Shown here: piece after piece, positions 23,444-37,800 of the stretch
How positions within the stretch are numbered: the first letter of the stretch is position 1
How the letters are laid out: every line of letters begins with the position of its first letter
NCBI GenBank assembly: GCA_016165875.1
Contig: JABBOT010000001.1
Span: 11,969,306 to 12,033,305 of the forward strand
From: Acanthopleura granulata
Lineage: Eukaryota > Mollusca > Polyplacophora > Chitonida > Chitonidae
Direction of reading: 5' to 3'
DNA length: 64,000 nucleotides
Made by a program: the position numbers and the translations under genes
The notes under the pieces: generated by a model
Told to the model about the DNA's origin: nothing
Database searches by the model: none
What the model saw: only the letters and a program-made list of their open reading frames with translations

Positions 23444-23635
23444 CACAACTTATTTGGGGCTGACACGGTGGAGGACAAGATAGACCGCCTGGAGAGTGAC
23501 AAGGAGAGTCTGATCCTCCAGGTGGGCGTCCTCACGGACCAGGTGGAGGCCCAGGGAGACAAGATCCTGGAGCTGGAGTCCAACCTAGACGAGAAACACT
23601 GCAAGCTCCAGACCGCTGAACACCTGCTCGAAAAT
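23444..23635 (+). CDS. Liprin-beta coiled-coil exon (partial gene)
   Basis: This 192-nt exon encodes 64 residues in phase 0-0. It is flanked by the acceptor GTGTGTGTTTCAG and a consensus GTGAGT donor at 23636. The peptide contains VEDKIDRLESDKESLILQV followed by VLTDQVEAQGDKILELE. These match the highly conserved start of the N-terminal coiled coil of liprin-beta proteins (PPFIBP1/PPFIBP2 in vertebrates). Liprin-betas are scaffold proteins that pair with liprin-alpha and act at synapses and cell-adhesion sites. They have an N-terminal coiled coil and three C-terminal SAM domains. Heptad-type Leu, Ile and Val spacing runs through the exon. Codons are markedly GC-richer than the flanks, as expected for a constrained exon. 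The usual following segment and the SAM domains are not in this window, so the gene continues beyond 64000. I leave the symbol empty because a mollusc ortholog name is not certain. Confidence 0.92.
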
Positions 23636-26246
23636 GTGAGTCCATTGTCTTAGTGTTACTTGTCACGTACTGACTGAACAAAATGTATATTTATTCATTG
23701 TATTTTATAGCTTCCATGCTGATGACTTAATTCAGATGCTCTGATTTGAATCAGGTATGTCTACACTTATAAGACATGAAAACTCAGAATGGTTGAAGTT
23801 TGTTTTAAAAAGTTGACATTTCTTGTTTTTGTGTGAATTTGTCTATTAATTGTTAAACATTTCTACTTGTGTATGCAGTGCTAACAGCACAAGACGCGTA
23901 AACTTGAGGACAAGTCTTTGTTACATGTGTAATTACGTGTGAAGCCAGCCTTACTTATCTGAACACAAGCTTTGTGAGGGTATTGTGCAGTGGTAGAGTT
24001 GTGTCCCTTTATGACTTAAGGTGTAGAATGTATATATTGCCTTCAGCTCAGTCCCTCAGAATTGTAACTGTGATGACATATGCTATCAACATGTATTAAA
24101 TGCTTACTGTGTCCTGTTGCATATGTACGTGCAATGAACTGAGCTTTAATATGAGAGCTTTGTGGAAAATTGGTCCTGCAGAGGTCAAAGTGGTCGTCGT
24201 TAAAAATTACCATGTTTGTGTATCGAAATATGTTCATAATATTTTAGCAAAAGTAGATGCTTGGAGGAAAAAGCAAAAACTTGTGTGCCAAATGTGGTAA
24301 ATTTCTGTGGAACTAAACTCTTTAAATTTTGATGCAAGTTCGACATCTAGACCACATGTATATATGCATCAATGAAGTACTGGGTACCACACGTTAAGTT
24401 TAAAAAGCATACCTATTTAATTTTGTGATGTGTCATGACCAGAATTTCGTAGTTCAAAGTAAGTGAAATCAAGCACATTGGAAACATTGAAAACTCCACC
24501 ATGTTGTCAATTTTCCCAGTCTGTTGTGAGTTATTTCCTTACCAGAGATTGCAGCTGTTTCTGTTATATGGTAACACAATATGTGCATGGGGTACGAATG
24601 AGATGATATTTATGCATGTGGTCGGCCTTGTAAAACTTCCTGAATAAAACTTAATTTATGGAGTAACCAAGAACGTCAGGGAAAATTGTTTTGGCTGCTG
24701 ATCAGTTTCCACCCTCTTATGAAAACAATTAAGGCTATGTTGTTTGTTGTCTTTTGACATGTTTGATTCAGATCATGTGCTGACTTCATGCCTACTTAGA
24801 TATCCTGCTTCTTTTTCTTCTTGTGGCCCAGTTCATCCAATTTTTGGCTCTTTTGGCATAGCCTACATGTAGTTTCTTCCATGGCTCAGATGGGTAGGGA
24901 ATTTGAACTGCTAAAGGTTTTGTTCTGATTAACTCCTATGGCTAACTCCCTTGGGCAAAGTTAAAGGTCTATTTCGTCAGGTAATATTAAATAGTATTTG
25001 TACATGTGGTGATGTATTTGTATTATAAATGATCGATAGATAACATATGTAAATCTGTTGTTGCGTTGTAGAATCAGTTATTGCATTGGCTTTGGTGTTT
25101 GTACATCAGACCCTTTGGAGTCAAGTTGAAGGTATTAATTTGGTTTTATCGATCGCCACGTGAGTTAACAATAGTGAGATGAAATGTGTGACTTTATGTA
25201 ATTTTTTGCAAGTAAATTTATTGTTTATGACCATAACCAGCATTCACTAACCTTTGACACACTCAGTCTGGTTGGAAACTGAATACTGTAAATTGAGACA
25301 TTTTATACTCTTTACCAGCTGATGATGGCCATTATCCATTAATTATTCATCACCATAGCAGGCGTATGATTATCAATATGTTATCAGGAAGTAACAGGCT
25401 TGTTGACAAAATCTGTGTGGGAATTTTTCTGATGACACTGATATAAGAGATAATAGTGTCAGTCTACACATTATTTTGTTCATGTGTTATTTTATTATCG
25501 AAAGCGTTACATTAGGAAATGTAATTATATAGCCTAGCTGGCATATAAAGTCTGGTGAGATATGTACTGTGCATGATCATAGGCTCCCATTTATAAAACT
25601 GCTAGGCTTACTCCAGTAGCCTTGTCAGATACTACCTGATCTCTGTGCTTATCCTGTCTAATACATTTTGGGCGGGAAATTAAACATGGTGTAAAGCCTA
25701 TGCTAATTGTTTATTCCAATACCCTACAGGCTTGATAAGACTGCCGGTAAATAGTTGTCAATACACTTCTCATGAATATTCATCATTCTGGCATAGTTCA
25801 GCCCAAGGCCAGCAGGACTGTATTAGTCATTGGTTTAAGTAGAGCCTCTAGAGGGGTGGCCTTGTTGAAATAGGGACACTCAGCTTTTACTAAATATGCT
25901 CATTTGATGCTGTTGTGACAAATGGACTGGAGGTTCATGTATATAGTGACAAGTTGTGATTTCTGAATTTATGTGTAGCACAGCTGCATTCTGAGTAGAA
26001 TTTTTCTGAGCTCCGGTAGTGTCAGCTCAGGCCTGGGTAAAGACCCTCAGTTTGAAAACAGCCCATTGATAGTCATTGTTGTGGAAAGCAAAAAGCACTT
26101 TAAGAAAGGGTTTATGAGAGAAAGGCCCCCCTGAGGCAGGCAGCTAGCCCTTCCTTTCTGTCCCCTTCCAGGAGCACATGGGTGAGCTCATTCACATAGG
26201 AGGCTAACAGTGTAGAGTATCTAGGTGTATTTTTCACCATGACTAG
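23636..26246. other. Intron-like stretch downstream of the coiled-coil exon
   Basis: AT-rich, with no recognisable gene, RNA or repeat. It starts with the GTGAGT donor of the liprin-beta exon. Confidence 0.6.
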
Positions 26247-26387
26247 TCCCTGATACCTGGATCCAGTTACTATTCACCTGGCAGTGAGGAAGCTAGCAGG
26301 CACCTTAGCGATACCACTACGAGGATAACATACCTACTTGTCCATGACCAGATGACGATGGGAAGCCTGGACGATATCAGCAGTCAG
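26247..26387 (+). CDS. Candidate cassette exon, phase 0-0 (47 codons)
   Basis: After TTTTTCACCATGACTAG the sequence is open for 141 nt, up to CAG/GTGAAG at 26388. It begins SLIPGSSYYSPGSEEASRH and ends MTMGSLDDISSQ. The Ser-, Gly-, Asp- and Thr-rich composition with balanced codons looks like a disordered linker, and GC content is higher than the flanks. The frame is closed upstream by the TAG that also forms the acceptor. It can join the liprin-beta exon (phase 0 out) without shifting the frame. Alternatively the ATG at 26358, with A at -3 and G at +4, could be a start codon in an alternative first exon. No family match is recognised. Confidence 0.42.
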
Positions 26388-29300
26388 GTGAAGACAAAGT
26401 CTACACAAGCAGGCTGTGATCATGTACGTTATGTTTCTTTTGTTCAGCATACTTGCAAATGTTTTGTGCAGTGGTCAGCATCAGAAATGCATCAGTGGAA
26501 TAGCACAGCTATCACTTCGTCATGTCAGTCATGTCACACTACAAATAAACAGACTTTGTGACGTTGAAAAGTTGCACTTACCAGTTTACTGCACTACAAT
26601 TGCATGCTTTATATAATCTTGTCATTGAAGCAGTAGCTCTCTCTGTTTATTAGTATCTCATGGTACAAGGAAGTAGCTAGTAACACTGGTCAGTCGTGGT
26701 AAAGCCCATCATTCTGAATAGTACACTGATGTAATGCACCATGGGCTCACATTGTTAAAATTTTCAGTATTTTTTTTTTTTTCAAAAGGTTGAACTGTCT
26801 GTAAATATTCATTCATGTACATGCAACTTGAAATAAGAATTTGATCTTGGGGCAGATGCTTGTCAGTAGACATCACATATTTGAGGGAAAGAAGAGCAGT
26901 AACAATTGTGAGCTTGTTGACACAAACCATTCATCATCTGTCTTATGACAGAGAACACTGTTCGCATGAGATCCGATCCTAGTTTATCCTGGGGTGATTT
27001 GCATCTTACAGACTCTGTCCTCTCAAGTTGTATCCTTTGACTGCCAGGACACCTGTCTAATTGGCTGTTTTTTGATGTGCCCTCTTGACTGTGATGTAAG
27101 AGTCTTCTCCAGATCTGTCACCTTTTTTGCACCTGGCGGAGGTGATTAGTGTGGGTGACTGTCAGCCTTCCCTATAGGAGGTTCACATACCTGTCAGGTA
27201 TTGTGAGTATAATCTGTACCCCTCTGCCAGTAGAGTAGGGATATTACTTTCTTTCATCCTGCTTTAGCGTACGTCAACAACTATATTCCAAGTTTGAAGA
27301 CGGTAAATTACCAAACATATCCCACCTGGTCAACTCGTTAGAGTACAGAACTGCACATACCAGTTCTGAAAATGTGTAAAAGGCATATGCTGTCAGCATT
27401 TCATAACCTGCACTTATAGTTCTGACAAATGGGTGCTGATGTGATGCTGATATTGAAGCATTGCCTTCACACGGAGCATATCGGTTCTTGATGGTTTCAA
27501 ACTAAAATAAGCTCAACTCAGCATGACGACATTGCAGTATTGTAGGATGTGCATCGCAGGTGCTGCATGTATGCACTAGTTTATGCTTCATGCCGCTCTG
27601 TAGAGTCTGATATGTTCCACACATCCTGCATTCTTCAGATCTCTGTCATTGTGTCATATCAGATAGTGACGCACATGTTTGTCATTCTGTTTTGTGATGA
27701 CATGTTTCTATGAACAGTCATGTTTGAACGTCATATGTGCACACAATATGTAATCCAGCATATTCACAATTGATACAAATTTTTCTTTGTATGTAGAAAG
27801 TTCAAAGGTTATATCTTTATTCCTTTATAATTACATTCGTGAATTTACCTTGTATTTTTTTGTAACCTTGCCTAAGTTCCTGAGAGTGTTGGATTTTGTA
27901 GTTTACAACATAGACTTGGATTGTGATAGAAATGTGTTAGGCTTAGTGAGTTTTCTTTCCACTTTGCTTTTTACATGTACCGAATATTCTCAGTCTCCCC
28001 CAAGCGCTACAGAAAAAGGGGCTGTGAGAAATTGAGAATGCAACTCAACTAAATGTGCTTTTCCTCCAGAGTAATGCATGAAACATTTCTGGAACTATAG
28101 AGGCATTGTTACACAAAGTCTTTTGGTTTTATTTATTGTTTGATATTAAACTTAATTGTTACGCTAGTGTGAAAGGTGGTGGACCTAAACTCAGACTATG
28201 TTATATAGGGTGATAATGGCAGTAAACAAGTGAGCAGAGTAAAAGGAAAACACTATAGTGTGATTGTGTGCATGAAAACCAGGCTGTGCCATGTGTAGTT
28301 TTAAGTACTAAGTGGGAATCACAGTGTGAATTGTTTCCTGTTCACTGGAACAATAGAGGGTTGACCACAGGAATGCTGTGGAGTGGATTTCAGTACAGCT
28401 CCTGGCTGGTGTGTAATTGCTGAGGAGATAGACCTGGTACGGCTGTAAGGAATTCTGGTGTACTAACTAACTAGAGACCAGGGACGGTTAGGTGTCTGAC
28501 ATGATCATTTCATGTCCTCACATACTGTGTCATGCAACCATATATAGTTACTGCCAGGCTGAAGAGTTGTACATGAAACATGTTGTGTGAATGAAACTTC
28601 TAACCTGCTGAAAATTGTAGTGTAGGTATAAACATATAAATTGCCACTTGCTTGGTTGTGTGCAATGTAAAAGAATTGAGCTGGGCACATACAGAGAATT
28701 GATCTTAAAATGTTCATTAAATGTTCTTTTCACAGGTGTTTGGCACCCCAGAGACAATTTTTTACATTAATTTGAAAATGTTTTTTTTTTTTACTTCAAC
28801 TTCCAAGTTTGATTAAATTGTTGTCTTAGATTTAGGCATCTCAATTAATTAACCCAAACTTAAGATTTTACTTAATCAGTGGTTTGCTCTATTTGAGGTT
28901 TGCATCACTGCTGTCATGACTTTGTAGTGGAAATGAAAAACGAAATTTTTAAAAGGGTTTAAACTGTACTCTGCATCTAGTCCAAGCAGAAATGCACTTA
29001 TGGTTTTGTTGGCCAACTTTAAAATTGAATAATAATAATATCAAAAGTAACGTCTTTATTTCCTGAGGGTAATACAAGGCGGTCTGTATATTACTGATCT
29101 TCCTTGAGGCCTCCACAAACACACATTTATGAACAGTGACACAGTATACTAGTGGACGTAAAATGAAAACTGAATGAAATACTAAAGATGTCATAATATT
29201 TAAAGGAATAAAATGGGCTTTGGTAAAATGGGCTACAGCTAAATTGTTTCTAAGCCATAGGAACTATGCACAAGATAGGTTAAAGATGAAGCCAAAAGTG

Positions 29301-32300
29301 ATTTGTTCATGTCACCACGTGTATAAGCTTCACAAAGCTATGAGAATTATTTCTCTAGATCCTACATTTCTCTAAGGAAGTTTTGAAATATTGTTTTCAT
29401 CGATGGTTGAAAGGGTTGACGAATTACAGTATATAACAATGCCTCTATCCTTCATATACATGTATCTGTATTGAGGCGGCCATTGGAGAGAGCAGTGGGG
29501 AGAGCATTCTAGTTCAAATAACCCAAAGGAAAATAATGGAAGAATTTAGAAATTCCCTGTGTTTGTTTTGTGTCAGGTTAAAGATGCAAGAAAAATGTAT
29601 GCATCATCTTCTAGATTCGTTTCTTTTTTATCTGTTGTGAATGTGCATAATTATCAAAAGGTTGTGACATATTTTACATAAAGTTGATAAGATCTGGAGT
29701 TAATGAGAATATTTCACTGTGAAAGTGTTGAAAAATCCTGCTCGTTAGATGATGAGTAAGTCTATGAATAATGCTAGGTAAATGTTTACATACATCTTCT
29801 TCATGTATGTAACAGTTTGTGGGCTGTCATGAGTAATCATTGCTAATGATATGAACAGAGATGTAAGATTTGTAACCTCTGTACATACAGAAGCTCTGAA
29901 GTTGTTCAAAACAGTAGTTTGACAGTTCAATTTAAAGTATTGACAACAACAAGACAAAACAACGCATTCAAACTGAATTTTTGTTCTGTACAAATATACT
30001 CAACTGAGCTTGACAAGCACCATGCAGAATATTGAATATATATCTTTGCAGTTGTAGGATGTATCACATTTGAAGTGACTGTCAGACGTTGGAATGTCAA
30101 GAGGTTGAGATTTGCATGATAATGATGGACATACAAATGACAAATGATAGGCTCTACATGCAATTTGTGCTTTGGGGGGAATTTTTTCAAATCATGTCTG
30201 CCAGGGGTTGAAAAGTACTGTAGGGTGAGCTTTATAGGTTGGTATGAAAAAATATAAACTGCGATATATATGTCACTTATGACTTGCACACGAGCTTGTA
30301 AATTTGTATTAAATTTCCTTGTAAAGGAAAACAGTGCGCCCCTGTTACATCATTATTTATAGGGAAAAATAAATCTTTTCAAGAAACTGGAAGGCCTGGC
30401 AAAAGTTTCCATGGTCATGATGATTAAAACATTTAGTTTGGCTCACAAAGTATACCATCATAGATGTGCAGGTGAAATTATTACTGGGTTTGCCTTATAT
30501 TGTTACATTGGTGACATGGTGGTTGTTAATCAAGAAACTGGCCATTCATACATGTACCTACATTGTTCACAGTATTCCATGATAGATGACCATTGACACA
30601 GGAAGAATGGACTTGTAATTTTTGCCAAGACATTTTAATGTGGACACAATCTGATGTCAAAACAAGGACCTTCTGAATTCTTTTCGCTAGATAGTTGTTA
30701 TTTTGAGATGAGGAATCTGTCCTATTTGCGATCAGGTTATTATTCATTGTGCAGACAACTCAGCTCCACAGGTCAGTGATGACATGCATGCAGATATATG
30801 GTCAGTTAACATGGAAATAAAGGTTCAGAAGTCAGGCCTAACACAGGTCAGTAGTTGATTTGGCCTGAGCTAAACTTGAATGTGATAGTAATAAATTCTC
30901 CCAGAACAATAAATGTCTGTACAGAGACTTGCTGCCTAGTTCCTTCATGATGAGTATGTGTGTTCTGCTTTACACAGGAGTAGTTTACCTCTGGGCTCAA
31001 ATTACAGGTGATCAAAGCTTGGACTGCAGAGTATTTTTACCTCCAGCAACTTTGCATCTGGGAGTATCTACTGATTTATGTTAATGAGGTAAAAGAGCTT
31101 TTATAAATTGAATAAAAGCTTCATTAGGTAGGTGCCACACATAAATGTATGTATTCAGCCAGTGATTTCATTATCAGCTGTCTCTAGTGCTGTCATGTGG
31201 CATATTGCATATATGTTGCCAAGAATTGTAGAATTTACTGGATGTAAATTGGACATTATTAGAATCAGAACTTTAACAATTTGTATCCGACATTTAGTGT
31301 GAACAGGTGCACCATTGGTTCATTGAGAGGCCCAGCCATTGTATGGTAGCAAGTGTTTATGTGAAAAGCAAACCGGATGACCATTTTGTCCTATTGGTTG
31401 GCCCTTCAGTGTGTCAGATGGAGATGAAAACTGAAGACCATCTCTTATCATATTGGCCTTGTTCTCAAAAAAGGTTCTACACCTACCTTTGGCAAAATAT
31501 AATAATGCAGTAAATAGGTGTTCAAGGAGCGTAAAGGGTCTAAAAGTTTATGAAACTCCACACAAATATCTTCTCAAGTGCACGCTTGCAGAACTTTGTA
31601 CACTGTATTCTTCACACCATTTTTTTTTTTTCAGGGGGGGGGGGCTATTGTTTGAATGCATTTACTTTGAGGGGTGATTTGTGACATGAATGGACGTATT
31701 ATTCAGCTAGGTGTTAAGTTTCACCAAGACTTCCTTTATGGTGGTCCCTACCAAAGTTTGTGCCCATCCAACCAGTTATGCAAACTGTTCTAGGGGTATG
31801 TTCTCCCTGGGTCATCTGTGTGTTTAATGTCCAGGTACACGTGCTCTGACTGATCTTCTGGCTGGACACACCGTATCTAATGCAGCTGTATGGTAGACTA
31901 GTGAAACTGGAGCCCTTATCTATCGAATTCTATCCAGTTTATTTGCACAGTTTTGTCGAGAGACCTCTTACTTCTACCTGTTAACATTTAGTACCAAATC
32001 TTACCTGAGCTAGTTACCTGATGTACATACCAAGCCCTGGTGAGCTAACAACATGGACAAGGTAAACTCTCAGGTAGGTGGTTTTCAGGTAACAAAATAC
32101 TGAACTGTTTAGGTCTTAGGTTCATAAGGGTGCATTCGGTAAAGTCGTAAGCTTAGCTTAGCTCTCTAGGCCTCTAGTCATACTGACAGGACATGTGTAA
32201 GTTACTTGTGTGAATGACGTTTTTTCATGTCCATTAATTCTGACAGCTGAATGATCTACATTTAATAACCCTTGCTCAGTATTAGTGCGTGTGCGCTTCA

Positions 32301-34779
32301 GAGAAGTGAATGATAGACATTTAATAGTTGTGGATATTATGCGATATATGAAAAAGGAGGCCCTTCTCCATGTTATGATTGATAGCAGCCGACAACAGGT
32401 TGCAACAGCCCAGTGCTGCACTGAAGGATTTGTCAGTGTGGTGTGTTCATGAAAGAGTCCATCAGCCAGATCAAAACTGCATGCAAAATATGTGTCACAG
32501 CCCTGGTCTTTTTTTTCTTTTTAAATCTCAAACCCTGAGATTAAATTTTTTATTTTGGGTTATGGAAGTGTGTACAATGTGGAGTAGAAATTCTGCTGTC
32601 ACTGCCTTCCATATTCTGATTACTGTGAGAAGCTTTCATTTTCCCCTGGAATCTGAATAAGTACATGTTATTCATTTTTGCTTCAGCATGCCAGTGCCTA
32701 GTACATGAATATTGGAGAGAAACATTAAGCTATCTATTTTCACCTGTCTGGTAAATAAGTAATATACTTACAGTTGAGTCACACCGTTATCCTATTGATA
32801 TTATAACTTTATACAGATGTGAGTCAGTGAGGTTGCCAGGTCAGAGTCTCTGGCTGAATTGGTCATTCCATCAAACCTCACTTACTCCTCCCCTGTAGCA
32901 GGTACAGTTAAAGGGAAGTAGCATGGCTTGGTTAATCATGTCCTTCATCTGCTTGTATTGGCTTTTAAGATGTTCAGAATGTTTTTGAACCAAAAGTGCA
33001 TGTGCAGTACAACAAATGAAGAGTTAGCTCTCGCCTGCGTTACAGATCACATTCTCTCTTCCGGTATGTGGGAAGCTCTTCTTATGTATACCTGCAAGGC
33101 AAACAGTGTGATAGTAATGACACCAACATGTGAGTAATGCGGACACAGGTTAACTTCAGTGTGTTGGGTCATTTCTGTGTGAGAATTTGAATGAAGCATA
33201 TGAATCAGATTATTTATCTTGTAATTATTGAGTTTGAAAATATTTAGCAGTCACCTGAACAAGTGCAATTGAATGTTTTTGTACAAATGATGATTTTATT
33301 TTGAAATGTTACATGTTCAAATAGATGAGTCAAACTGAAAGTATAACTGACCATATTGATGGGCATATGTTATATAGATTCTTAGGCCCTTGTTCTAGAG
33401 GCCATGTATTCACTGTATTTACTTTCTTGGTGAATATCAGTTTTACTGAAGTTCTTTATACTTTCTCTGTTCTGTAGCAAGCTTAGACCTTTAATGAGTC
33501 CTGTTCAGCATTTTAATTCTGTGAGTTTTCCTCAGGACACAACATTTGCTACAAAAACTGGCTAATTGAAGATGCAATTGATTTTTTTTCTCTGGGAATT
33601 GTTTCTTATGTAACATATGCATTTTACTTTTCTCCGATGGGGCTTTTAGAATTTACAAAGCTGTGCCAGTGCAAATTAATTGCACAATGTGATGAAGACA
33701 AATTACTGCCTGATGCAACAAACCTACACACAGAAACCAGTTCCAGTTGACACAGTAAAGGGAAACAACTTGAATGTGTTAGGATTGTAAAGTTCAGGTC
33801 CAGAAGTTGTGTGATCTGTGATCTCTAGCAGAGCTGTTTGAATGAGTTGTGTTCAGCGAGAGGTTAGTTTAATTGCTAGATGACATTACATAGTGGAGTA
33901 CAAAATGCTAGCAAGTCTTACAGATGTAAAACCTGACAGATTGGACCATTCATAGAACAGCCTGTTTCTCTGAACTCTTGACAGTTCACACTGAAAAGTT
34001 TAATGGGAATTGGATCGTTGTATTGGTGTTCGCAGAACACAGTGACACATCAAGCGTAATGTGTTATAGCCACAATGCTGTGCAAGATGAGGTTTTATGC
34101 ATAACTTCGGTTTATTGAAAGTGCAATGAAACATTAAGCTTATTGATACCGCAAGGAGATATGGAATGGAAGTGTCATACACATGTGCCTGTAAGGAGCT
34201 GGTTTGTGTTATGTAGTCTGTAACTGGTGTCTGGTAGCATTTGGGTATTATGGAAATCTACTACACACTGTGCAGCAGTTATTGGTACTGGATGATGTAT
34301 TCTTGTATATTCTATCCTTATTCATGTTTACGTTGCGCGAGTGAGAAGTACATACACGTAGTAGTGTAAAACAGGTATTTTCTCCACACTATTGTCTATG
34401 CATCTTGTGGTTTCAATGGGAAAGTATAGGAGCAAAGCAGCTGTATTTCTTGAGGCACTATGGCTCCAGGAATGTTGCTGTTACTCTGATACATGCTCTG
34501 TGTTGTTAGGTATGTCATATGCCATGGAGATTTTAGATTTAAAATAGAAACTGCTATATTGCAAGATCTGTGTTGTGGAGATGTTAAATTTAAGAACTAC
34601 AGTGTAACGTGATTTGTGTCTGTGTCATACTCTAGATATTATAGATTTAGTGTTACAAGCTCAGGGCTACTGTATTACATGATTTGCAACCATTTGCGAA
34701 AGTGTAGATGTTGTGCATTAATTGTTGTAATTCGAGCATTCTGATATTACCTGACGTTTCACTGTCTGTCTCTCTCTAG
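26388..34779. other. Intron-like stretch
   Basis: AT-rich sequence with homopolymer tracts (T-run near 26770, T-run and G-run near 31621-31645). Open frames such as 29927-30289 (-), 31307-31513 (+) and 32379-32660 (+) lack domains and convincing splice signals. A minimal start-like ATGGACAAG/GTAAAC at 32053-32061 is too short to call. Confidence 0.5.
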
Positions 34780-34872
34780 CCATGGGACTATTATGGGCCG
34801 GACACAACTCAGGAACCTGATTCTCTTTTTTCTGTCCCTCCTTGTCATCCCGAGCTGCAGCCCGGGACACAG
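34780..34872 (+). CDS. Candidate cassette exon, phase 0-0 (31 codons)
   Basis: The splice signals are among the best in the window. A TTTCACTGTCTGTCTCTCTCTAG acceptor region ends at 34779, and CAG/GTAATT begins at 34873. The 93-nt segment is open and symmetric (phase 0-0). It encodes PWDYYGPDTTQEPDSLFSV and then PPCHPELQPGTQ, a Pro-rich acidic peptide. It is GC-richer than its flanks. It can be inserted after the liprin-beta coiled-coil exon without altering the frame. I do not recognise the peptide in vertebrate PPFIBP proteins, so an alternative, lineage-specific exon is the inference. A chance open segment of 31 codons between decoy sites is possible. Confidence 0.5.
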
Positions 34873-37800
34873 GTAATTATCTCCCCTGTCATGTTTGCTG
34901 TGATGATGTACAATAATGGCCTGGAGTCCATGTCCTCCGTTTGCTGCTTGCATGACATTCACTTCATACATCATCATTACAGTGCCTGTGAGAGCAAGAT
35001 TTTGTACAATACCTGAACATAAGCTATAAACTGTACTCTACCTTATCTGTGTCAGTGATAAATGTAGTCTGTAAATTTAATATCCTAGATGGTGTATTTA
35101 TTGAGGAACAAGTCTTATCAAATGGAAATTGCATTGCATGGTTTTGGTACAAGTTTTACCGAGTTCATCACTGGGATGTTACCTGATTTTTCATCTGTGA
35201 ATTTGATTTTGCACAACTTTCATTGAACATATTTGTCATAGTATCACTTTGGGATGTGAGCTCTTTAGTGTTTGTCGTTAAGACATGCGTTTCGCTGGTT
35301 GCATTTTGTTGCATGCTATATGTGTTTATATGTCAGAATTATGGAATGGTTTCATGGTGCTTGTGTGGGGTTTTTTTCGTGGGAATTTCCTCCTCGCTTC
35401 CAGCGTTGTGTCTGGTAAGAGTGTTTTTTTTTTTCAAGCGGACTGCATACGTGTAGGGTGAAGGTTTTGCCAAGGTTGTCTCTGTTAATTGATTGAGCTG
35501 ACCAAGATGAAGCATCTTGTAGAGAAGGACAGGCCTTGGTTAGGGGAGTATTGACCCTCCTGTTGTAGCTAGGTCTGACTCAGTGTTTGACATTAGTCAC
35601 CGGAAAGGTTAATGAGCTGGTGCTTTAGCCATCACCTGGTACTGTTACACCTCAGTTTTCTCCGTATCCTCCGTATCCCTCGTTATAAGGGATTCTGATC
35701 CCGCGCTAACAGGTGAAAATTCTCTACATGGCCATTATTCTCATTAACTTAATATGAATATCCTTCAATGGCAAAACATGATCTGCAAATGGGGATAATT
35801 GGCCTGTTAATGGTAACCCGACATGGCTTGCTCAAGCTTGGATGAGGATATAAGGCCTAATAATGCTTGTAATTATATGGTAAATGCAATATTTAAATCC
35901 CAGAATATGTGGATCTGTATTGAAATGAAGGATATGTACATTACATGGGACAGAATAAAGAAGGAACTGTGACAGGCTTGTATGCACACAACCAGTTGTC
36001 CTCTGTGTCCAGGTGTTGTGATCTGGTATTATACAGGTACTGTATAGACAACTTTGATCTCCCCTGAGACCTGGTCTTCCTTAAGCACCCCTCTCAATCT
36101 GGACTGTAGGTCCACCAACATGTGTTCAGGCTGTAAGGCTCACATACAAACAAACAGTTGTCTGACAGACTTATCTTAGGATGTTTGTCCCTCAGTTGTT
36201 CACCAAGCCTTTGAACTTTGAGCATGACTGGTTTGACTAACTCAGCAAATAGCTTGCCCTGCATGAAACACTCCCCCCACCCTCCATCTGTTGTGAAGAT
36301 ATCCCCTGTAATTTATGCAGCATCCATTATACATTTATGAGTAAGCATTATTCATGCATGTTCTCACCCTTTTTGAAATTTTACCCATAATGTCTGAACA
36401 AATTGCAGAGATTATGTTCTTTCCAGGCCCATTCACACAGAGATTGTGTTATTATACTGCAGAGTCCTAGAGAAACCTGAGTTAAAAAAGTTTACATTCT
36501 TACCTCAGATTATAGTCATTGTAATTCAAAAAGCTTTCATTCATCTGAATTGAATTCAGAGGACTTGCCTTTTTTCTGAAACAGGCTCATATCAGTTAAA
36601 ATTGAAATATTAAAATTAATGACATTTTCAGTGCTAGTGTAAGTTACTTGAAACATTAAAATTAATGACATTTTCAGTGCTAATGTAAGTCACTTGAGAC
36701 ATTAAAATTAATGGCATTTTCAGTGGAAAGTATGGCATCCAGCAAATAAATAAATAAAATTAAGATTTGTTGTGCAGCACTTGTCGGCTAGCTACGCAGC
36801 CTGGGTCTTGATGCAGGTATGCCTTAGTTATGTCATCAGCTAGGACAAGCATGATTGCTTGACTATAATGGTGGCAAAAGCAATCCACTGCAATCATACT
36901 GGAACCAGCCAGTCTTATGGGTTAATTACTTGTGTTTTCTAGTTGTTTTTTTTTTATGCCTCCCACCCATTTGCCATTTGTGATTGTATATAAGCATGCA
37001 AGATACAAATTCTGTTAACACAACGAGGCTTGTTGCCGTGGTTAATGGGCATTCTAAGTTAATGAGTACTCCATTGGGCTGTTCATAAAAGCAGAAATTT
37101 CTTGCCTCTCTTCCCACACAAGGATTGTTTGATAATGTACATTGTGCAGAGAACTCCAGGAGATTAAATCATTAATGATACACAATAATTTATATCTGAC
37201 ATACACAGTCGTCTGCGGAAAGAGATGTTATCTTCCCCAAATTAATTACATCAGGTCTGAATAAGGTTGTTTCAAGGAGATCAAAGACAAATGATGTTTG
37301 TCCATCATGTAAGGTGTAAAAACTTTCATTACTTTCCAAATTGCTGTTTGGTGATAAGCTTGTTTTCGTGAGTGCATGCAGGACTTTAGATAGGCCCTAA
37401 AAGTGCCTTTGATGAAATGGTGTGTAGAAGTTCTCTCAAGGCCCTTGATATTGTGTGGTTAAGAAATGAGATTCATTTATGACTCTTGTATAGTAATTAT
37501 AAATAAGTGGATGGACAAACCATTCAGCAGGCAGCCAGGAGCATGGCTGTTAAGGTGCTGTGATCAGAACACTCACATCCTTAACAGCTGTGTTGTACTG
37601 TATGCAGTTGTGATACACACAGGCTGGCCTGGTCCTATAGAATTACTGTTACCTTTTCTTTGTAATATGAATGAACGTTTGTCTGTGCAAGATTGTATGA
37701 ACTTACCTGAGTATGTAAAATTTCCAGCTCTAAAGTAGGTCATGTAAGAGGTAATGATGTTCATGCTTTCGTAACAGTAGATATCTTTGTCAAATCTTGA

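Noticed and set aside
32053..32061. ATGGACAAG directly before a GTAAAC donor
   Set aside because: Three codons are too few to distinguish from chance.
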